18,123 bases of DNA from Bacteroidales bacterium UBA3844 (GCA_002392915.1 DGHQ01000055.1:1-18123); one strand, 5' to 3'. Counted from the stretch's first letter, positions 5,291-14,254 are shown. Numbers and translations are program-made. Notes: generated from the sequence alone by a model not told the origin.

Positions 5291-6613
5291 ATGAGTAGTG
5301 TTTTTAATCAGTTGACTTTCAAACGTCAACCAGACATACAATATAAAAGTAGGGAAGAGATTGCGGCGTTCCAGAATGAGCGTCTGCAAGAGCAGATTTC
5401 ATACGTCTATTCGCATTCCCCATACTATAAGAGACTGTTTGATGAGAGCCACGTCTCGCCTGAAGATATTAAGACAGTGGCTGATCTGCAGCGTCTTCCA
5501 GTCACAACAAAGACCGAACTTCAAAAGTTCAACAATGATTTCTTCTGTGTTCCGCAGAGTGAGATAGTGGATATTGTGACAACTTCAGGCACAACTGGAG
5601 ACCCTGTTGTGGTAGGTTTGACCAAACATGATTTGGACAGACTCTCGTATAACGAGTTTTTGACATTTTCAGCTGCAGAACTGACCAAAGATGATATAAT
5701 ACAGCTTACCTGCACGCTCGACAAACGTTTCATGGCTGGCATGGCATATTTTCTTGGAGCTGTGGAACTTGGCACTGGAATTGTGAGAGTGGGAGGTGGT
5801 GTTCCGCAACTTCAATGGGACACTATTCAGAGAATCCATCCTACTACATTGATGTGTGTACCTAGTTTTTTGATCAAACTTGCGGAGTTTGCGGAAAAAA
5901 ATGGAATAGATTTCCATAAGAGTGGAATCAAAAAGGCAATTTGTATTGGAGAAAGTATCCGCACGAAAGAGTTTGGCTTCACAGAGTTGAGCAAGCATAT
6001 CGACGAACGTTGGGGAGAGATCAAACTCTACAACACATACGCTTCTACGGAAATGCAGACCGGATTCAGCGAGTGTTCATTTGGTTGTGGAGGTCATCAC
6101 CAGCCGGAGCTGATCATAGTGGAGTTTCTTGACGAGAACAATAAACCAGTTGCCGATGATGAGCCAGGAGAGGTGACAATCACTCATATAGGTGTGGAAG
6201 GAATGCCTCTTGTAAGATTCAAAACTGGAGATATCTGCTATCATCATACAGAAAAATGCAAATGTGGACGCAACACTATGCGATTGAGTGCAGTGATTGG
6301 CAGACGTAGCCAAATGCTAAAGGTGAAGGGCACTACCGTCTATCCGCCAGCATTATTTGATGTGCTAGATCCATTGCCAGAGGTGGCGAACTATGTGGTT
6401 GAGGCTTTCACAAATGAACTTGGCACGGATGAAATCAAGATTTTGGTAGGAACAAACATTCCGTCGGAAGAATTGCAGAAGAAAATCAAGGATTTGTATC
6501 GTGCCAAGGTGAGGGTCGCTCCAATTATTGAATTTGCTGACCCAGCCGACGTAGATAAGATTCGAATAGTGGAAGGACAGAGAAAGATCACAAAATTTGT
6601 TGACAAGAGATAA
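5291..6613 (+). CDS. PaaK-like adenylate-forming ligase (phenylacetate-CoA ligase / F390 synthetase-related)
   Basis: A 440-aa protein of the ANL superfamily, PaaK/coenzyme F390 synthetase branch, which activates a carboxylate as an acyl-adenylate and usually passes it to CoA. Motifs are in order: ATP-binding loop TTSGTTGDP (97-105), YNTYASTEM (247-255), TGD (312-314) and the hinge region around LKVKGTTVYP (343-352). Cysteines at 262, 266, 323 and 325 (CSFGC, CKCGR), with nearby His269-His270, match the metal-binding cysteine cluster typical of this branch. Length is normal for the family. The specific acid is not predictable. It follows the C45 gene after a repeat-filled 178-nt gap, and its TAATG stop/start overlaps the flippase gene by one base, so ligase and flippase are translationally linked. 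Confidence 0.85.
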   Translation: MSSVFNQLTFKRQPDIQYKSREEIAAFQNERLQEQISYVYSHSPYYKRLFDESHVSPEDIKTVADLQRLPVTTKTELQKFNNDFFCVPQSEIVDIVTTSGTTGDPVVVGLTKHDLDRLSYNEFLTFSAAELTKDDIIQLTCTLDKRFMAGMAYFLGAVELGTGIVRVGGGVPQLQWDTIQRIHPTTLMCVPSFLIKLAEFAEKNGIDFHKSGIKKAICIGESIRTKEFGFTELSKHIDERWGEIKLYNTYASTEMQTGFSECSFGCGGHHQPELIIVEFLDENNKPVADDEPGEVTITHIGVEGMPLVRFKTGDICYHHTEKCKCGRNTMRLSAVIGRRSQMLKVKGTTVYPPALFDVLDPLPEVANYVVEAFTNELGTDEIKILVGTNIPSEELQKKIKDLYRAKVRVAPIIEFADPADVDKIRIVEGQRKITKFVDKR

Positions 6614-8100
6614 TGGACAATCTTAAGCAGAAGACGAAAAAGTCGATAGTATGGAATGCCATAGAGAAGGTGGGAGTGCAGTTGATTGCATTGCTCGTCG
6701 GTCTGTATGTTGTCCGCAACGTTTCAGAAACAGATATGGGATTCATTGGAGCGTTGACTATTTTCGTTTCGATTGGAATAGGATTGGTAGATTTGGGATT
6801 CTCCACGGCTTTGATCAGACGTGAGAGCAACACAGATGAGGAATATTCAGCAATCTTCTATGTCAACTTGTTGATTAGTGTTGTCTTATATTTGGTGGGC
6901 TATTTTTGTGCTCCGTTGATTTCCGATTGGTATTCGATACCAGAGTTGACGGATTTGGCACGGTTGTTATTTCTGATTGTCATAATCAACTCGTTGTCAT
7001 TGGTGCAGATTGTGAGACATACTAAAGCTTTGGATTTCAAGTATATAGCGATTGCAAACTTGGTGGCTGTCATTGTGAGTGGAGTGGTCGCGATCACATT
7101 GGTACACTTGGGGTATTCTTATTGGGCTTTAGCGTGGCAGCAGATCTCGTTGAGAATCACAAAGACATTTATGCTTTGGGTTATAAAACCATGGAAGGGA
7201 TTGAAACTGAATCCAAGATTTGGTGTTGTTGAAGAATTGCTTGATTTCTCTTATCTGTTGATAATCAATGGAATCGTGTCGAGTGTGACGACTAACTTTT
7301 TTACTGTCACGATTGGTCGAGTTTTTCCGGCGTCGATACTAGGGTATTATTACACTGCGGATAAATATAAGAATATTGCGCGAGACGTCATCACTCCGAC
7401 AATTGCTCAAGTGGCAATGCCGGTGTTGACGGAATTAAAGGAAGACAAGGCACGCCAGAAACAATATTATCGAAAATTCATGAATGTATGTGCTCTGCTT
7501 ATATTCCCAGCATTGTTGGGATTGGCAGTTGTGTTTGATGACTTTTGTGTGTTGGTGTTGACTGAAAAATGGTTGCCGATAGTGCCGTATTTCAGGATGC
7601 TGGTTGTGGTGGCACTTCTGGATCCATTTAATGGTTTGGCTAATCAGATATTATTGGTGGAAGGAAAGACAAAACAATTCTTTTTTTCGGAATTCGTGCG
7701 CCACACATTGCTTATACTTTCAGCGTATATTTGTTTTATCAATTTGAGTGAATCTCATAAAGCGATTTTGGAAGTATATGGTGGCAATGCCGTGATAAAT
7801 ATAATGATTGCTGCGTCGTTTGTGGCATGGTTTGTGTGCTTGAGCTTGAAAATCAGGTTTATGAATGGAATATTCAAGTATTCTATTTCAGAAATGATAA
7901 AAGACGTTGCTCCATATCTGATAATATCAGTTGTGATGGTTTTGGTGGTATGGCAAGCAAAAATCTACATGGATTTCAGTCCACTACCGAGAATGATGGT
8001 GAGTATGGTTATTGGTGGAATTGTTTATTTCATAGGATTGAAATTTATAAAGTGTGATATATTAGAAGAATTATCAATATTGAAAAGGAAAAAGATATAA
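6613..8100 (+). CDS. Oligosaccharide/polysaccharide flippase-like membrane protein (Wzx/MOP superfamily)
   Basis: A 495-aa integral membrane protein with about 12-14 hydrophobic segments. The N-terminus (KTKKSIVWNAIEKVGVQLIALLVGLYVVRNVSETDMGFIGAL region, about residues 7-48) is typical of polysaccharide exporters of the WzxC/RfbX type, which flip lipid-linked glycans across the inner membrane. Residues about 60-70 (DLGFSTALIRR) fit the common DxGxxxALI signature near the second helix pair. No glycosyltransferase genes are nearby, so the cargo could be a lipid-linked single sugar or another amphipathic product made with the upstream ligase. The start codon overlaps the preceding stop and the next gene begins 2 nt after its stop, so it is in the middle of an operon. 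Confidence 0.85.
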   Translation: MDNLKQKTKKSIVWNAIEKVGVQLIALLVGLYVVRNVSETDMGFIGALTIFVSIGIGLVDLGFSTALIRRESNTDEEYSAIFYVNLLISVVLYLVGYFCAPLISDWYSIPELTDLARLLFLIVIINSLSLVQIVRHTKALDFKYIAIANLVAVIVSGVVAITLVHLGYSYWALAWQQISLRITKTFMLWVIKPWKGLKLNPRFGVVEELLDFSYLLIINGIVSSVTTNFFTVTIGRVFPASILGYYYTADKYKNIARDVITPTIAQVAMPVLTELKEDKARQKQYYRKFMNVCALLIFPALLGLAVVFDDFCVLVLTEKWLPIVPYFRMLVVVALLDPFNGLANQILLVEGKTKQFFFSEFVRHTLLILSAYICFINLSESHKAILEVYGGNAVINIMIAASFVAWFVCLSLKIRFMNGIFKYSISEMIKDVAPYLIISVVMVLVVWQAKIYMDFSPLPRMMVSMVIGGIVYFIGLKFIKCDILEELSILKRKKI

Positions 8101-8102
8101 AT

Positions 8103-10652
8103 ATGAAAGATTGGATGAAGCACATGTTAGTGCTGTTGATTTTTGTTGCGAGTACGTTAGCGTACTTCAGTGTTAAGTTTGACGGCAAAGAGCTGTTGGG
8201 AGGTGATGTTTATCATTGGGAAGGAATGGCTCAAGAGCAAAAAGCCTTCTATAATGATGGCGAACACGATGAGGTGTCATATTGGTGCAGTTCGATGTTC
8301 TCCGGAATGCCAGCTTATACTGTAGCTGGTTTTGGTTTGCACACTAATCCTGTTACCAAGGTTATGGCAAAGGTTTTGTATGTGTTTGGAGATAAGGATG
8401 GCGGAATTGTTTTGTGCAGCTTATTATGTATGTATGCATTCTTGATTATATTAGGGTGTTCGATACCTGTTGCTGTGTTTGGCTCTTTTGCATTTGCTTT
8501 ATCATCATATTCATTAATTATTATAGCTGCTGGTCATGTTATGAAAGCATGGGCGATGGCTTTTATGCCGTTAGTTCTGTTGGGTATGGTGATGTTTTTT
8601 AAGAAAAAAAATAAATTTTGGACGTTGATAGTATTCTCGATAGCATTATATTGGCACATATCATTTGGACACTATCAAATTTCATATTATTTTGCTTTTT
8701 TATGTCTTGCCATATATTTGGGATATTTGATATATTCGTTAAGGAATGGAGAAAAGAAAGAGTTATTGGTCAATTCAGGATGTTTGTTAGTTGGAGTGAT
8801 AATTGCGGTTTTGATGAATTCGCCAAAGTTGATGTCTAATTATGAACTTGGTCAGCATAGTATTCGAGGAAAGAGTGAATTGACATCTCTGGTAGACGGT
8901 AAAACGGATAAATCATCAGGTTTGGATCAAGGATACGCATTTGCATGGAGCTATGGTAAGGCTGAGACACTCACATTTCTAATTCCAAACATTTATGGTG
9001 GAGAGAGTGGAGGCGAACTCGACCGTAAAACATCTCATTTGGCAAAGGAATTGAGAAAACATGGAGCTGATGTTCCAAAAACACTTCGTATGAACACTTA
9101 TTGGGGCGACCAACCATTCACTTCAGGACCGGTTTACTTTGGAGCGATCGTATGTTTCTTGGCTTGTTTTGCGATGTTCTATATCAAGAGCAAGTTTAAG
9201 TGGGTGTTATTCGCGTCAACAATATTCTTTATGATATTGAGCTTTGGAAAGAACGCTGGAATCAACGATTTCTTTTTCCACTATCTGCCTATGTACAATA
9301 AGTTCCGTACCCCTTCAATGGCTCTTGTCATTCCTCAATTGATTTTTGCATTGTTGGGAGCATTGGCTTTGAACAAGTATATGACGAAAGATATAGACAA
9401 GACTCCTATGTTTCCTAAAATGTCGGAAAAATTCAATACAGACAGATTTAGCTTTTCTTTTTATGCTTCATTGATTCTTACTGCTGGAGTTTGTTTGGTA
9501 GTATGGATTGCTCCTGGAATATTTGGAGATTTTGTCTCACCGCAGGATGCTGCTCAGTTGGCAAATTATCCTGATTGGTTTGTCGACGCATTGGTTGCCG
9601 ACCGTAAGGATTTGGCAAGTGATGACGCTTTCCGTTCGTTGGTGTTTATAATGATTGCTGCAGCGTTGATGTGGATATTCTCTCGTCAGGGTATGGTGAA
9701 AAACAGAAAATTTGTCGCTGTCGCAATCGCATTCCTTACATTGATTGACTTGTGGAATGTCGACAAACGTTATTTGAATGATGACAATTATATTAAGCAG
9801 CGTGCAAAGAGTGAGACAAGAAAGCCAACAAAAGCTGATGAGTTTATCTTGGCAGATAAAGATGTGGATTTCCGAGTGTTGAATCTGAATAATCCATTCA
9901 ATAATTCTGAGACATCTTATTTCCATCATTCGATCGGAGGATACAACGCGGCTAAATTGCGTCGCTATCAGGATTTGATAGAGCAGTGTATTGAGCCGGA
10001 GATGAAAACAGTGATTACAGATTTGCAGAAGGCCAGAACTAATGAAGATGTCGAGGCAGCATTCGCTTCCACAAAGGTGTTGAATATGCTCAACACTAAG
10101 TATATCATCTATAATAATGACGTTGCTCCAATTATGAATCCATTGAGAAACGGAGATGCTTGGGTGGTCGGAGATATGAAGTTTGTGAAAAATGCCGATG
10201 CGGAGATGAATACGTTGAAGGAGATAGATCCGTCTAAAACAGCAATTATAAATGAGGAATTCAAGAGCCTTGTTACTCCTTTTGAAATGGATTCCACTGC
10301 GAAAGTAGAGCTGACGTTATCTCATCCAAACAGAAAGAAATTCACGTCGTCTTCGCAAAAGGATATTTTGACAATATTCTCGGATGTTTATTATAAGCCA
10401 GGTTGGCATGTCTATGTCGACGGTAAGGAGACTGATCATTTCCGTACAAATTGGATTTTGCGTGGTATGGTTATTCCTGCAGGTGAGCATGAGATTGAAT
10501 TCTTGTTCTATCCGGATACATTCGTTAACTTGACACATATGTCTAATGCAATTGGTTGGATCCTTATTCTTCTTGTTGTAGGCTATATCGGTTATTATTT
10601 CTACAATAGAAAGAGAAAGAATGATGATACAGCGGTTGTATTGAAAGATTAA
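8103..10652 (+). CDS. YfhO-family polytopic membrane protein
   Basis: An 849-aa protein with many hydrophobic segments in its first two thirds, a long soluble region (about 600-810) and a last transmembrane helix near residues 817-834, then a basic tail. The N-terminal pattern (GGDVYHWEGMAQEQ, then YWCSSMFSGMPAY) and the C-terminal GWHVYVDGK...AGEHEIEFLFYP region are characteristic of Bacteroidota YfhO-like proteins. B. subtilis YfhO is needed for glycosylation of lipoteichoic acid, where it is thought to transfer sugars outside the membrane from a lipid carrier; the fold is that of GT-C-type glycosyltransferases. By analogy this protein may transfer a sugar to an envelope acceptor after export by the flippase encoded 2 nt upstream. 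That role is inferred from family and context. Confidence 0.85.
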   Translation: MKDWMKHMLVLLIFVASTLAYFSVKFDGKELLGGDVYHWEGMAQEQKAFYNDGEHDEVSYWCSSMFSGMPAYTVAGFGLHTNPVTKVMAKVLYVFGDKDGGIVLCSLLCMYAFLIILGCSIPVAVFGSFAFALSSYSLIIIAAGHVMKAWAMAFMPLVLLGMVMFFKKKNKFWTLIVFSIALYWHISFGHYQISYYFAFLCLAIYLGYLIYSLRNGEKKELLVNSGCLLVGVIIAVLMNSPKLMSNYELGQHSIRGKSELTSLVDGKTDKSSGLDQGYAFAWSYGKAETLTFLIPNIYGGESGGELDRKTSHLAKELRKHGADVPKTLRMNTYWGDQPFTSGPVYFGAIVCFLACFAMFYIKSKFKWVLFASTIFFMILSFGKNAGINDFFFHYLPMYNKFRTPSMALVIPQLIFALLGALALNKYMTKDIDKTPMFPKMSEKFNTDRFSFSFYASLILTAGVCLVVWIAPGIFGDFVSPQDAAQLANYPDWFVDALVADRKDLASDDAFRSLVFIMIAAALMWIFSRQGMVKNRKFVAVAIAFLTLIDLWNVDKRYLNDDNYIKQRAKSETRKPTKADEFILADKDVDFRVLNLNNPFNNSETSYFHHSIGGYNAAKLRRYQDLIEQCIEPEMKTVITDLQKARTNEDVEAAFASTKVLNMLNTKYIIYNNDVAPIMNPLRNGDAWVVGDMKFVKNADAEMNTLKEIDPSKTAIINEEFKSLVTPFEMDSTAKVELTLSHPNRKKFTSSSQKDILTIFSDVYYKPGWHVYVDGKETDHFRTNWILRGMVIPAGEHEIEFLFYPDTFVNLTHMSNAIGWILILLVVGYIGYYFYNRKRKNDDTAVVLKD

Positions 10653-10673
10653 ATTGTTAATAATAACATTGTG

Positions 10674-11285
10674 ATGAAGGTATTGCTTATTAATGGAAGT
10701 CCACGTAAGGAGGGCAACACATTTGTGGCTTTGACTGAATTCGCTCAGCAGTTGGAAAAGAATGGTATTCAAAGCGAGTTGGTGTGGATCGGCACAAAAC
10801 CGGTTCGTGGATGCATCGCTTGCAACAGCTGTCATGACAACCGTTGTGTGTTCAACGACGACATCACAAACAGCATCATAGCCAAGATGGAGGAGTGTGA
10901 TGGACTTGTAATTGGATCCCCTGTCTACTATGGTCAGCCAGCTGGACCAGTGTGTTGTCTGCAGCAGCGTATGATGTATGCGGGAAGCAGTGTGATGGCA
11001 AACAAACCAGCTGCTGGTTTATGCGTATGTCGACGTGGTGGAGCGACAGCTGCTTTCCAGTCGCTCAACATGCCTTTCCAAATGACTAATATGCCAGTTG
11101 TGACTTCGCAATACTGGAATATATTGTATGGTTGTGCGGAAGGAGAGACAGCTCTTGATGTAGAGGGACTTCAGACTGTTCGTACTCTTGCCAACAACAT
11201 GTCTTGGCTGATCAAGAAAATAGCGACGGGAGAGGGTGATGCTCCCGTGCTTGAACCTCGCACGCCAATGAATTTTATAAGATAA
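10674..11285 (+). CDS. Flavodoxin-fold NAD(P)H-dependent oxidoreductase, iron-sulfur-flavoprotein-like
   Basis: A 203-aa protein of the NADPH-dependent FMN reductase / Isf group. The FMN phosphate loop is GSPRKEGNT (8-16). Cys47, Cys50, Cys53 and Cys58 form a CX2CX2CX4C motif, matching the compact cysteine motif that binds a 4Fe-4S cluster in archaeal iron-sulfur flavoprotein. GSPVYYGQPAG supplies the second flavin loop. Probable role: electron transfer or reduction of quinone-like or oxidised compounds in the cytoplasm. A GTG two codons in frame immediately precedes the ATG (10671); I chose the ATG because the protein then begins MKVLLINGSP, as in relatives. The gene follows YfhO after a short gap and leads a run of closely spaced genes that includes a flavin-reductase-like protein. 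Confidence 0.85.
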   Translation: MKVLLINGSPRKEGNTFVALTEFAQQLEKNGIQSELVWIGTKPVRGCIACNSCHDNRCVFNDDITNSIIAKMEECDGLVIGSPVYYGQPAGPVCCLQQRMMYAGSSVMANKPAAGLCVCRRGGATAAFQSLNMPFQMTNMPVVTSQYWNILYGCAEGETALDVEGLQTVRTLANNMSWLIKKIATGEGDAPVLEPRTPMNFIR

Positions 11286-11289
11286 TAAT

Positions 11290-11469
11290 ATGGAATGTGT
11301 TCATAGATCAAAAACAGTGGATGAAAGCCATTATTTCGAGTGCTCATGTCCTAAGGAGTGTCCGAGACATGGAAAGTGTTGTGCTTGTGTGGCTCATCAC
11401 AGGTCGTTAGGGAAACTCCCATATTGTTTGCGTCAAATAGAAAATGATACAAAAGAATTAAAACCATGA
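11290..11469 (+). CDS. Cysteine-rich small protein (DUF6485-like), 59 aa
   Basis: A short gene easily missed by length cut-offs. It begins 4 nt after the oxidoreductase stop and its TGA overlaps the HAD gene start (ATGA, 11466-11469). The protein has seven or more Cys residues in the pattern CSCPKECPRHGKCCACVAHH, followed by LGKLPYCLR near the middle. This matches my recollection of the DUF6485 family of Cys-rich Bacteria/Archaea proteins with CxxxCxxHGxCCxCxxxH. The Cys/His spacing suggests metal binding, zinc or iron-sulfur. Tight coupling on both sides supports expression with the flavoprotein and the hydrolase. The function is unknown. Confidence 0.8.
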   Translation: MECVHRSKTVDESHYFECSCPKECPRHGKCCACVAHHRSLGKLPYCLRQIENDTKELKP

Positions 11470-12062
11470 TACGTAATATAATTTTGGATTTTGGCAAAGT
11501 GTTGGTCGACTACGATTTCGACATCTTCTTCCGTCGTTATGTTCCGGATGAAAACCGTCGTAAACAATTTGTTCCAATCTTATATAATGATGGCTTGACT
11601 CCCGTCGTGGATAGGGGCGAGAAACCTTTCGAGGAGATTGTGGATGATTTGATAGCCGAAAATCCTGAGTTTGAACCAGAGTTGCGTATCTTTTCTGAAC
11701 ATTATCCTGATCTGATTACTGGTGAGATTCCAGGAATGAAGAATTTGCTAGTGAAATTAAAATCGGAAGGGTTCAAATTGTATGGTTTGTCAAACTGGTG
11801 CAGCAAAGTCTACATCACAATGGATCAGTATGATATCTTCAAATTGCTCGATGGCTATATTGTGTCGTCGGAGGTTCATAAGATTAAGCCAGAACCGGAT
11901 ATTTATCAATGCCTATTTGAACGTTTCAATCTGAAACCTGAGGAGTGTGTGTTTGCAGACGATAAAGAGGAGAATGTAGAGGCTAGCATAAAAGTGGGTA
12001 TGCCGGCTATCGTCTTCAAGAATGCAGAGCAGTTTGAGACTGAGTTAAGAAAACTACTTTAA
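11466..12062 (+). CDS. HAD-superfamily hydrolase, subclass IA (YihX-like)
   Basis: A 198-aa HAD hydrolase. Motif I is ILDFGKVLVD with nucleophile Asp8; the +2 residue is Gly rather than Asp, as in the YihX type (DxGNV). Motif II is GLSNW, motif III the Lys of VHKIKPEPDIY and motif IV FADDKEENVEA. A helical cap lies between motifs I and II (about residues 18-85), as in subclass IA. E. coli YihX dephosphorylates sugar phosphates such as glucose-1-phosphate; the substrate here is unknown. The start codon overlaps the Cys-rich gene and the stop overlaps the next start (TAATG). Confidence 0.9.
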   Translation: MIRNIILDFGKVLVDYDFDIFFRRYVPDENRRKQFVPILYNDGLTPVVDRGEKPFEEIVDDLIAENPEFEPELRIFSEHYPDLITGEIPGMKNLLVKLKSEGFKLYGLSNWCSKVYITMDQYDIFKLLDGYIVSSEVHKIKPEPDIYQCLFERFNLKPEECVFADDKEENVEASIKVGMPAIVFKNAEQFETELRKLL

Positions 12063-12268
12063 TGAGAATTGAAGAAGCCATAGTCTACGTTATCGCTTCC
12101 AGAAACGGAGGTATGACGACCGACCAAATAGCCGATGCCATCAACAGACAGCAGCTGCATGTCAGAAAAGATGGACAACCGGTGACAAGCAAACAGGTGT
12201 ATGCGGTGATATGCAGATATTCTGGAGTGTTTGTCAAAGAGAACGGCAGAATCATGTTGAATTATTAA
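12062..12268 (+). CDS. HARE-HTH-like winged-helix small protein, 68 aa
   Basis: The protein consists of a single domain: an N-terminal helix (RIEEAIVYVIA), a second helix with MTTDQIADAINRQ, a basic stretch LHVRKDGQPVTSKQVYAVI and a final wing YSGVFVKENGRIML. This pattern (…IA..IN…L..RKDG.PV…Q…. Y…F…..G.I.L) resembles the HARE-HTH domain, a winged helix found in restriction enzymes, RNA polymerase delta subunit and ASXL proteins. It probably binds DNA or a protein partner. It overlaps the HAD gene stop by one base and ends 12 nt before the flavin-reductase-like gene. The family call is from pattern recognition only. Confidence 0.6.
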   Translation: MRIEEAIVYVIASRNGGMTTDQIADAINRQQLHVRKDGQPVTSKQVYAVICRYSGVFVKENGRIMLNY

Positions 12269-12280
12269 TTTAGACGATTT

Positions 12281-12844
12281 ATGAAAAGTTTTGGATCAAA
12301 ACCATGGATGCTTCCTCAGCCGGTTCTTATTATCGGCACTTATAATAAGGAAGGAAAGGCAAACGCCATGAATGCTGCGTGGGGTGGTACTTGGGACATG
12401 CATGAGATTATGATCTCAATGGGTAGCCACGCCACAACTGATAATCTAAAGTTGAACAATGGAGAATTCACCGTCGCCTTTGCTACTGCGGAGACAATGG
12501 TGGCAAGCGATTTTGTGGGAATTGTGTCTGCGAAAAAAGATCCTAATAAGATGGAGAAGACGGGATGGTCTGTAGAAAAAGCTCCGAACGTCAATGCTCC
12601 CGTCTTCACGAATTTCCCTATGACTATGGAATGTCGTATCAAACAGAAGTTTGATGAGTCTGAGACTGGTTATTATCTTGTGGCAGAAGTAGTCAATGTC
12701 CTTTGTGATGAAAAATACCTTGACGGTAATGGCAATCCAGATGTGGAGAAGATGAATCTTATCACGTATGATTCCGTCAACCACAACTACATTCAACTTG
12801 GTAGAGTGATCGGAAAAGCATTCGCTTGTGGTAAAGAGATTTAA
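12281..12844 (+). CDS. Flavin reductase-like FMN-binding split-barrel protein (flavoredoxin type)
   Basis: A 187-aa protein of the flavin-reductase-like / flavoredoxin family. Typical features are the start KPWMLPQPVLIIGTYNKEGKANAM (split over about residues 7-30), the AAWGG segment, NGEFTVAFAT with conserved Asn-Glu-Phe, ASDFVGI and GRVIGKAFACGK at the C-terminus. Members bind FMN and pass electrons or reduce flavins using NAD(P)H. It lies in the same run as the Isf-like flavoprotein gene, suggesting a shared redox pathway. Confidence 0.88.
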   Translation: MKSFGSKPWMLPQPVLIIGTYNKEGKANAMNAAWGGTWDMHEIMISMGSHATTDNLKLNNGEFTVAFATAETMVASDFVGIVSAKKDPNKMEKTGWSVEKAPNVNAPVFTNFPMTMECRIKQKFDESETGYYLVAEVVNVLCDEKYLDGNGNPDVEKMNLITYDSVNHNYIQLGRVIGKAFACGKEI

Positions 12845-12862
12845 TTTCAATAATTTAATACT

Positions 12863-13042
12863 ATGGATAACAAGAGTAAAGTTTTGGAAACAATGAAGAA
12901 GGCTGGAGAGCCTCTTAACGCAGGTAAAATTGCAGAACTTAGCGGTCTTGACCGTAAGGAAGTGGATAAGGCAATGAAGGAATTGAAAGAAGAAGGACTG
13001 ATTGTGTCTCCTGTTCGTTGCAAGTGGGCTCCTGCAAACTAA
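12863..13042 (+). CDS. Small MarR-like winged-helix protein, 59 aa
   Basis: A 59-codon gene between the flavin-reductase-like gene (18 nt) and the MFS transporter (17 nt). The protein has a clear winged-helix layout: helix 1 KVLETMKKAG, helix 2 AGKIAELSGL, recognition helix RKEVDKAMKELKEEGL and a C-terminal wing ending in RCKWAPAN. Small stand-alone proteins like this are widespread in Bacteroidales and are annotated as MarR-like or unknown. It may regulate its neighbours or bind a nucleic acid; no effector domain is present. Confidence 0.75.
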   Translation: MDNKSKVLETMKKAGEPLNAGKIAELSGLDRKEVDKAMKELKEEGLIVSPVRCKWAPAN

Positions 13043-13059
13043 TAATAAAATAGGAATGT

Positions 13060-14238
13060 ATGCAAAGTGACAAATGCCTGAAACCAAACGAGGGAATACC
13101 ATCTTCATTAGTGGCGTTGCTTGCGGTTATGGCCGGTGTGTCTGTGGCGAATTTATACTATTGTCAGCCTTTGCTCAACTTGATCCGTGAAGATACTGGT
13201 CTCACTGAGTTCCAGGTCAATTTGATGCCTGTGTTTACGCAGATTGGCTATGCCCTTGGGCTTCTTTTCATCATTCCTATGGGAGATCTCTATAATAGAC
13301 GCTCCACTATACTTATATGTTTTGGTGTGCTGTTTTTCTCGTTGCTGACGATTGCATTTTCAAACAGTGTGACGATGCTAATTGCCAGTTTCATAACAGG
13401 AGTGTTTTCTGTCGCACCACAGATCTTTATACCTTTTGTCTCACAGTTTTCTCGCAAAGAAGAGAAAGAGCGTAAAGTTGGGTTGGTTTTGTCGGGATTG
13501 CTTGTCGGAATTTTAGGATCGAGAGTGGCAAGCGGTTATGTCGGTGATATTTTTGGATGGAGGACAATGTATGGGATAGCAGCTGGTTTGATCGCGATAT
13601 CAGCGGTGATTGTGATGAAGACATTTCCGTATGTGGAGCCGACGTTTAATGGACGCTTTATAAAATTGATGTCGTCAATCTTCCGACTTGTAAAAGAAAA
13701 TCCTAAGGCTGTCACCTATTCTGTCCGTTCTGGATTGATCTTCGGCTCATTGCTCGGCATGTGGGCGTGCATGGCATTCCGTATGAAGGAAGCACCGTTC
13801 TTTCAAGGCAGTGATATGGTCGGATTGCTTGGATTATGTGGTATAGCTGGAGCTTTGACCGCATCAAACGCCGGCAAATATATCACTCGATATGGAGTGG
13901 AGAAGGTAAATGCATGTGGAGTGTCATTGGTATTACTGGCATGGATAATCATGGGTCTGTTTCAAAACTATTATGTCGGCATCATTGCTGGGGTTATAAT
14001 CATCGACATCGGAATGCAGTGTGTGCAGTTGAGCAACCAAAGCGCGACGATGAAACTTTGTCCACAAGCGTCGAGCCGAATGAACACAATATATATGGTG
14101 ACATATTTCATCGGTGGATCTTTTGGAACATTTCTGGCTGGAACTATGTGGGTGAAATTCGGATGGTACGGCACCGTCTTCGCTGGATTGAGCATGGTGA
14201 TCGCTTCTATATTATTTACATTGCTTAGAAGGAGATAA
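13060..14238 (+). CDS. MFS transporter (drug/sugar efflux type)
   Basis: A 392-aa major facilitator superfamily protein with about 12 predicted transmembrane segments. The loop 2-3 signature GDLYNRR (75-81) is the MFS motif A core. NLYYCQPLL in the first helix and FGWRTMYGIAAG after helix 5 match bacterial drug or sugar efflux transporters of the EmrB/AraJ-like kind. The substrate is unknown. It is the last gene of the co-directional run from 10674. No convincing terminator follows; a weak AGATAAA/TTTATCT hairpin at 14233-14253 overlaps the stop codon. Confidence 0.92.
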   Translation: MQSDKCLKPNEGIPSSLVALLAVMAGVSVANLYYCQPLLNLIREDTGLTEFQVNLMPVFTQIGYALGLLFIIPMGDLYNRRSTILICFGVLFFSLLTIAFSNSVTMLIASFITGVFSVAPQIFIPFVSQFSRKEEKERKVGLVLSGLLVGILGSRVASGYVGDIFGWRTMYGIAAGLIAISAVIVMKTFPYVEPTFNGRFIKLMSSIFRLVKENPKAVTYSVRSGLIFGSLLGMWACMAFRMKEAPFFQGSDMVGLLGLCGIAGALTASNAGKYITRYGVEKVNACGVSLVLLAWIIMGLFQNYYVGIIAGVIIIDIGMQCVQLSNQSATMKLCPQASSRMNTIYMVTYFIGGSFGTFLAGTMWVKFGWYGTVFAGLSMVIASILFTLLRRR

Positions 14239-14254
14239 ATAAACATTTTATCTG

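Noticed and set aside
10671..10676. GTG start for the Isf-like flavoprotein
   Set aside because: The ATG directly after it gives the usual MKVLLINGSP start and ATG is preferred.
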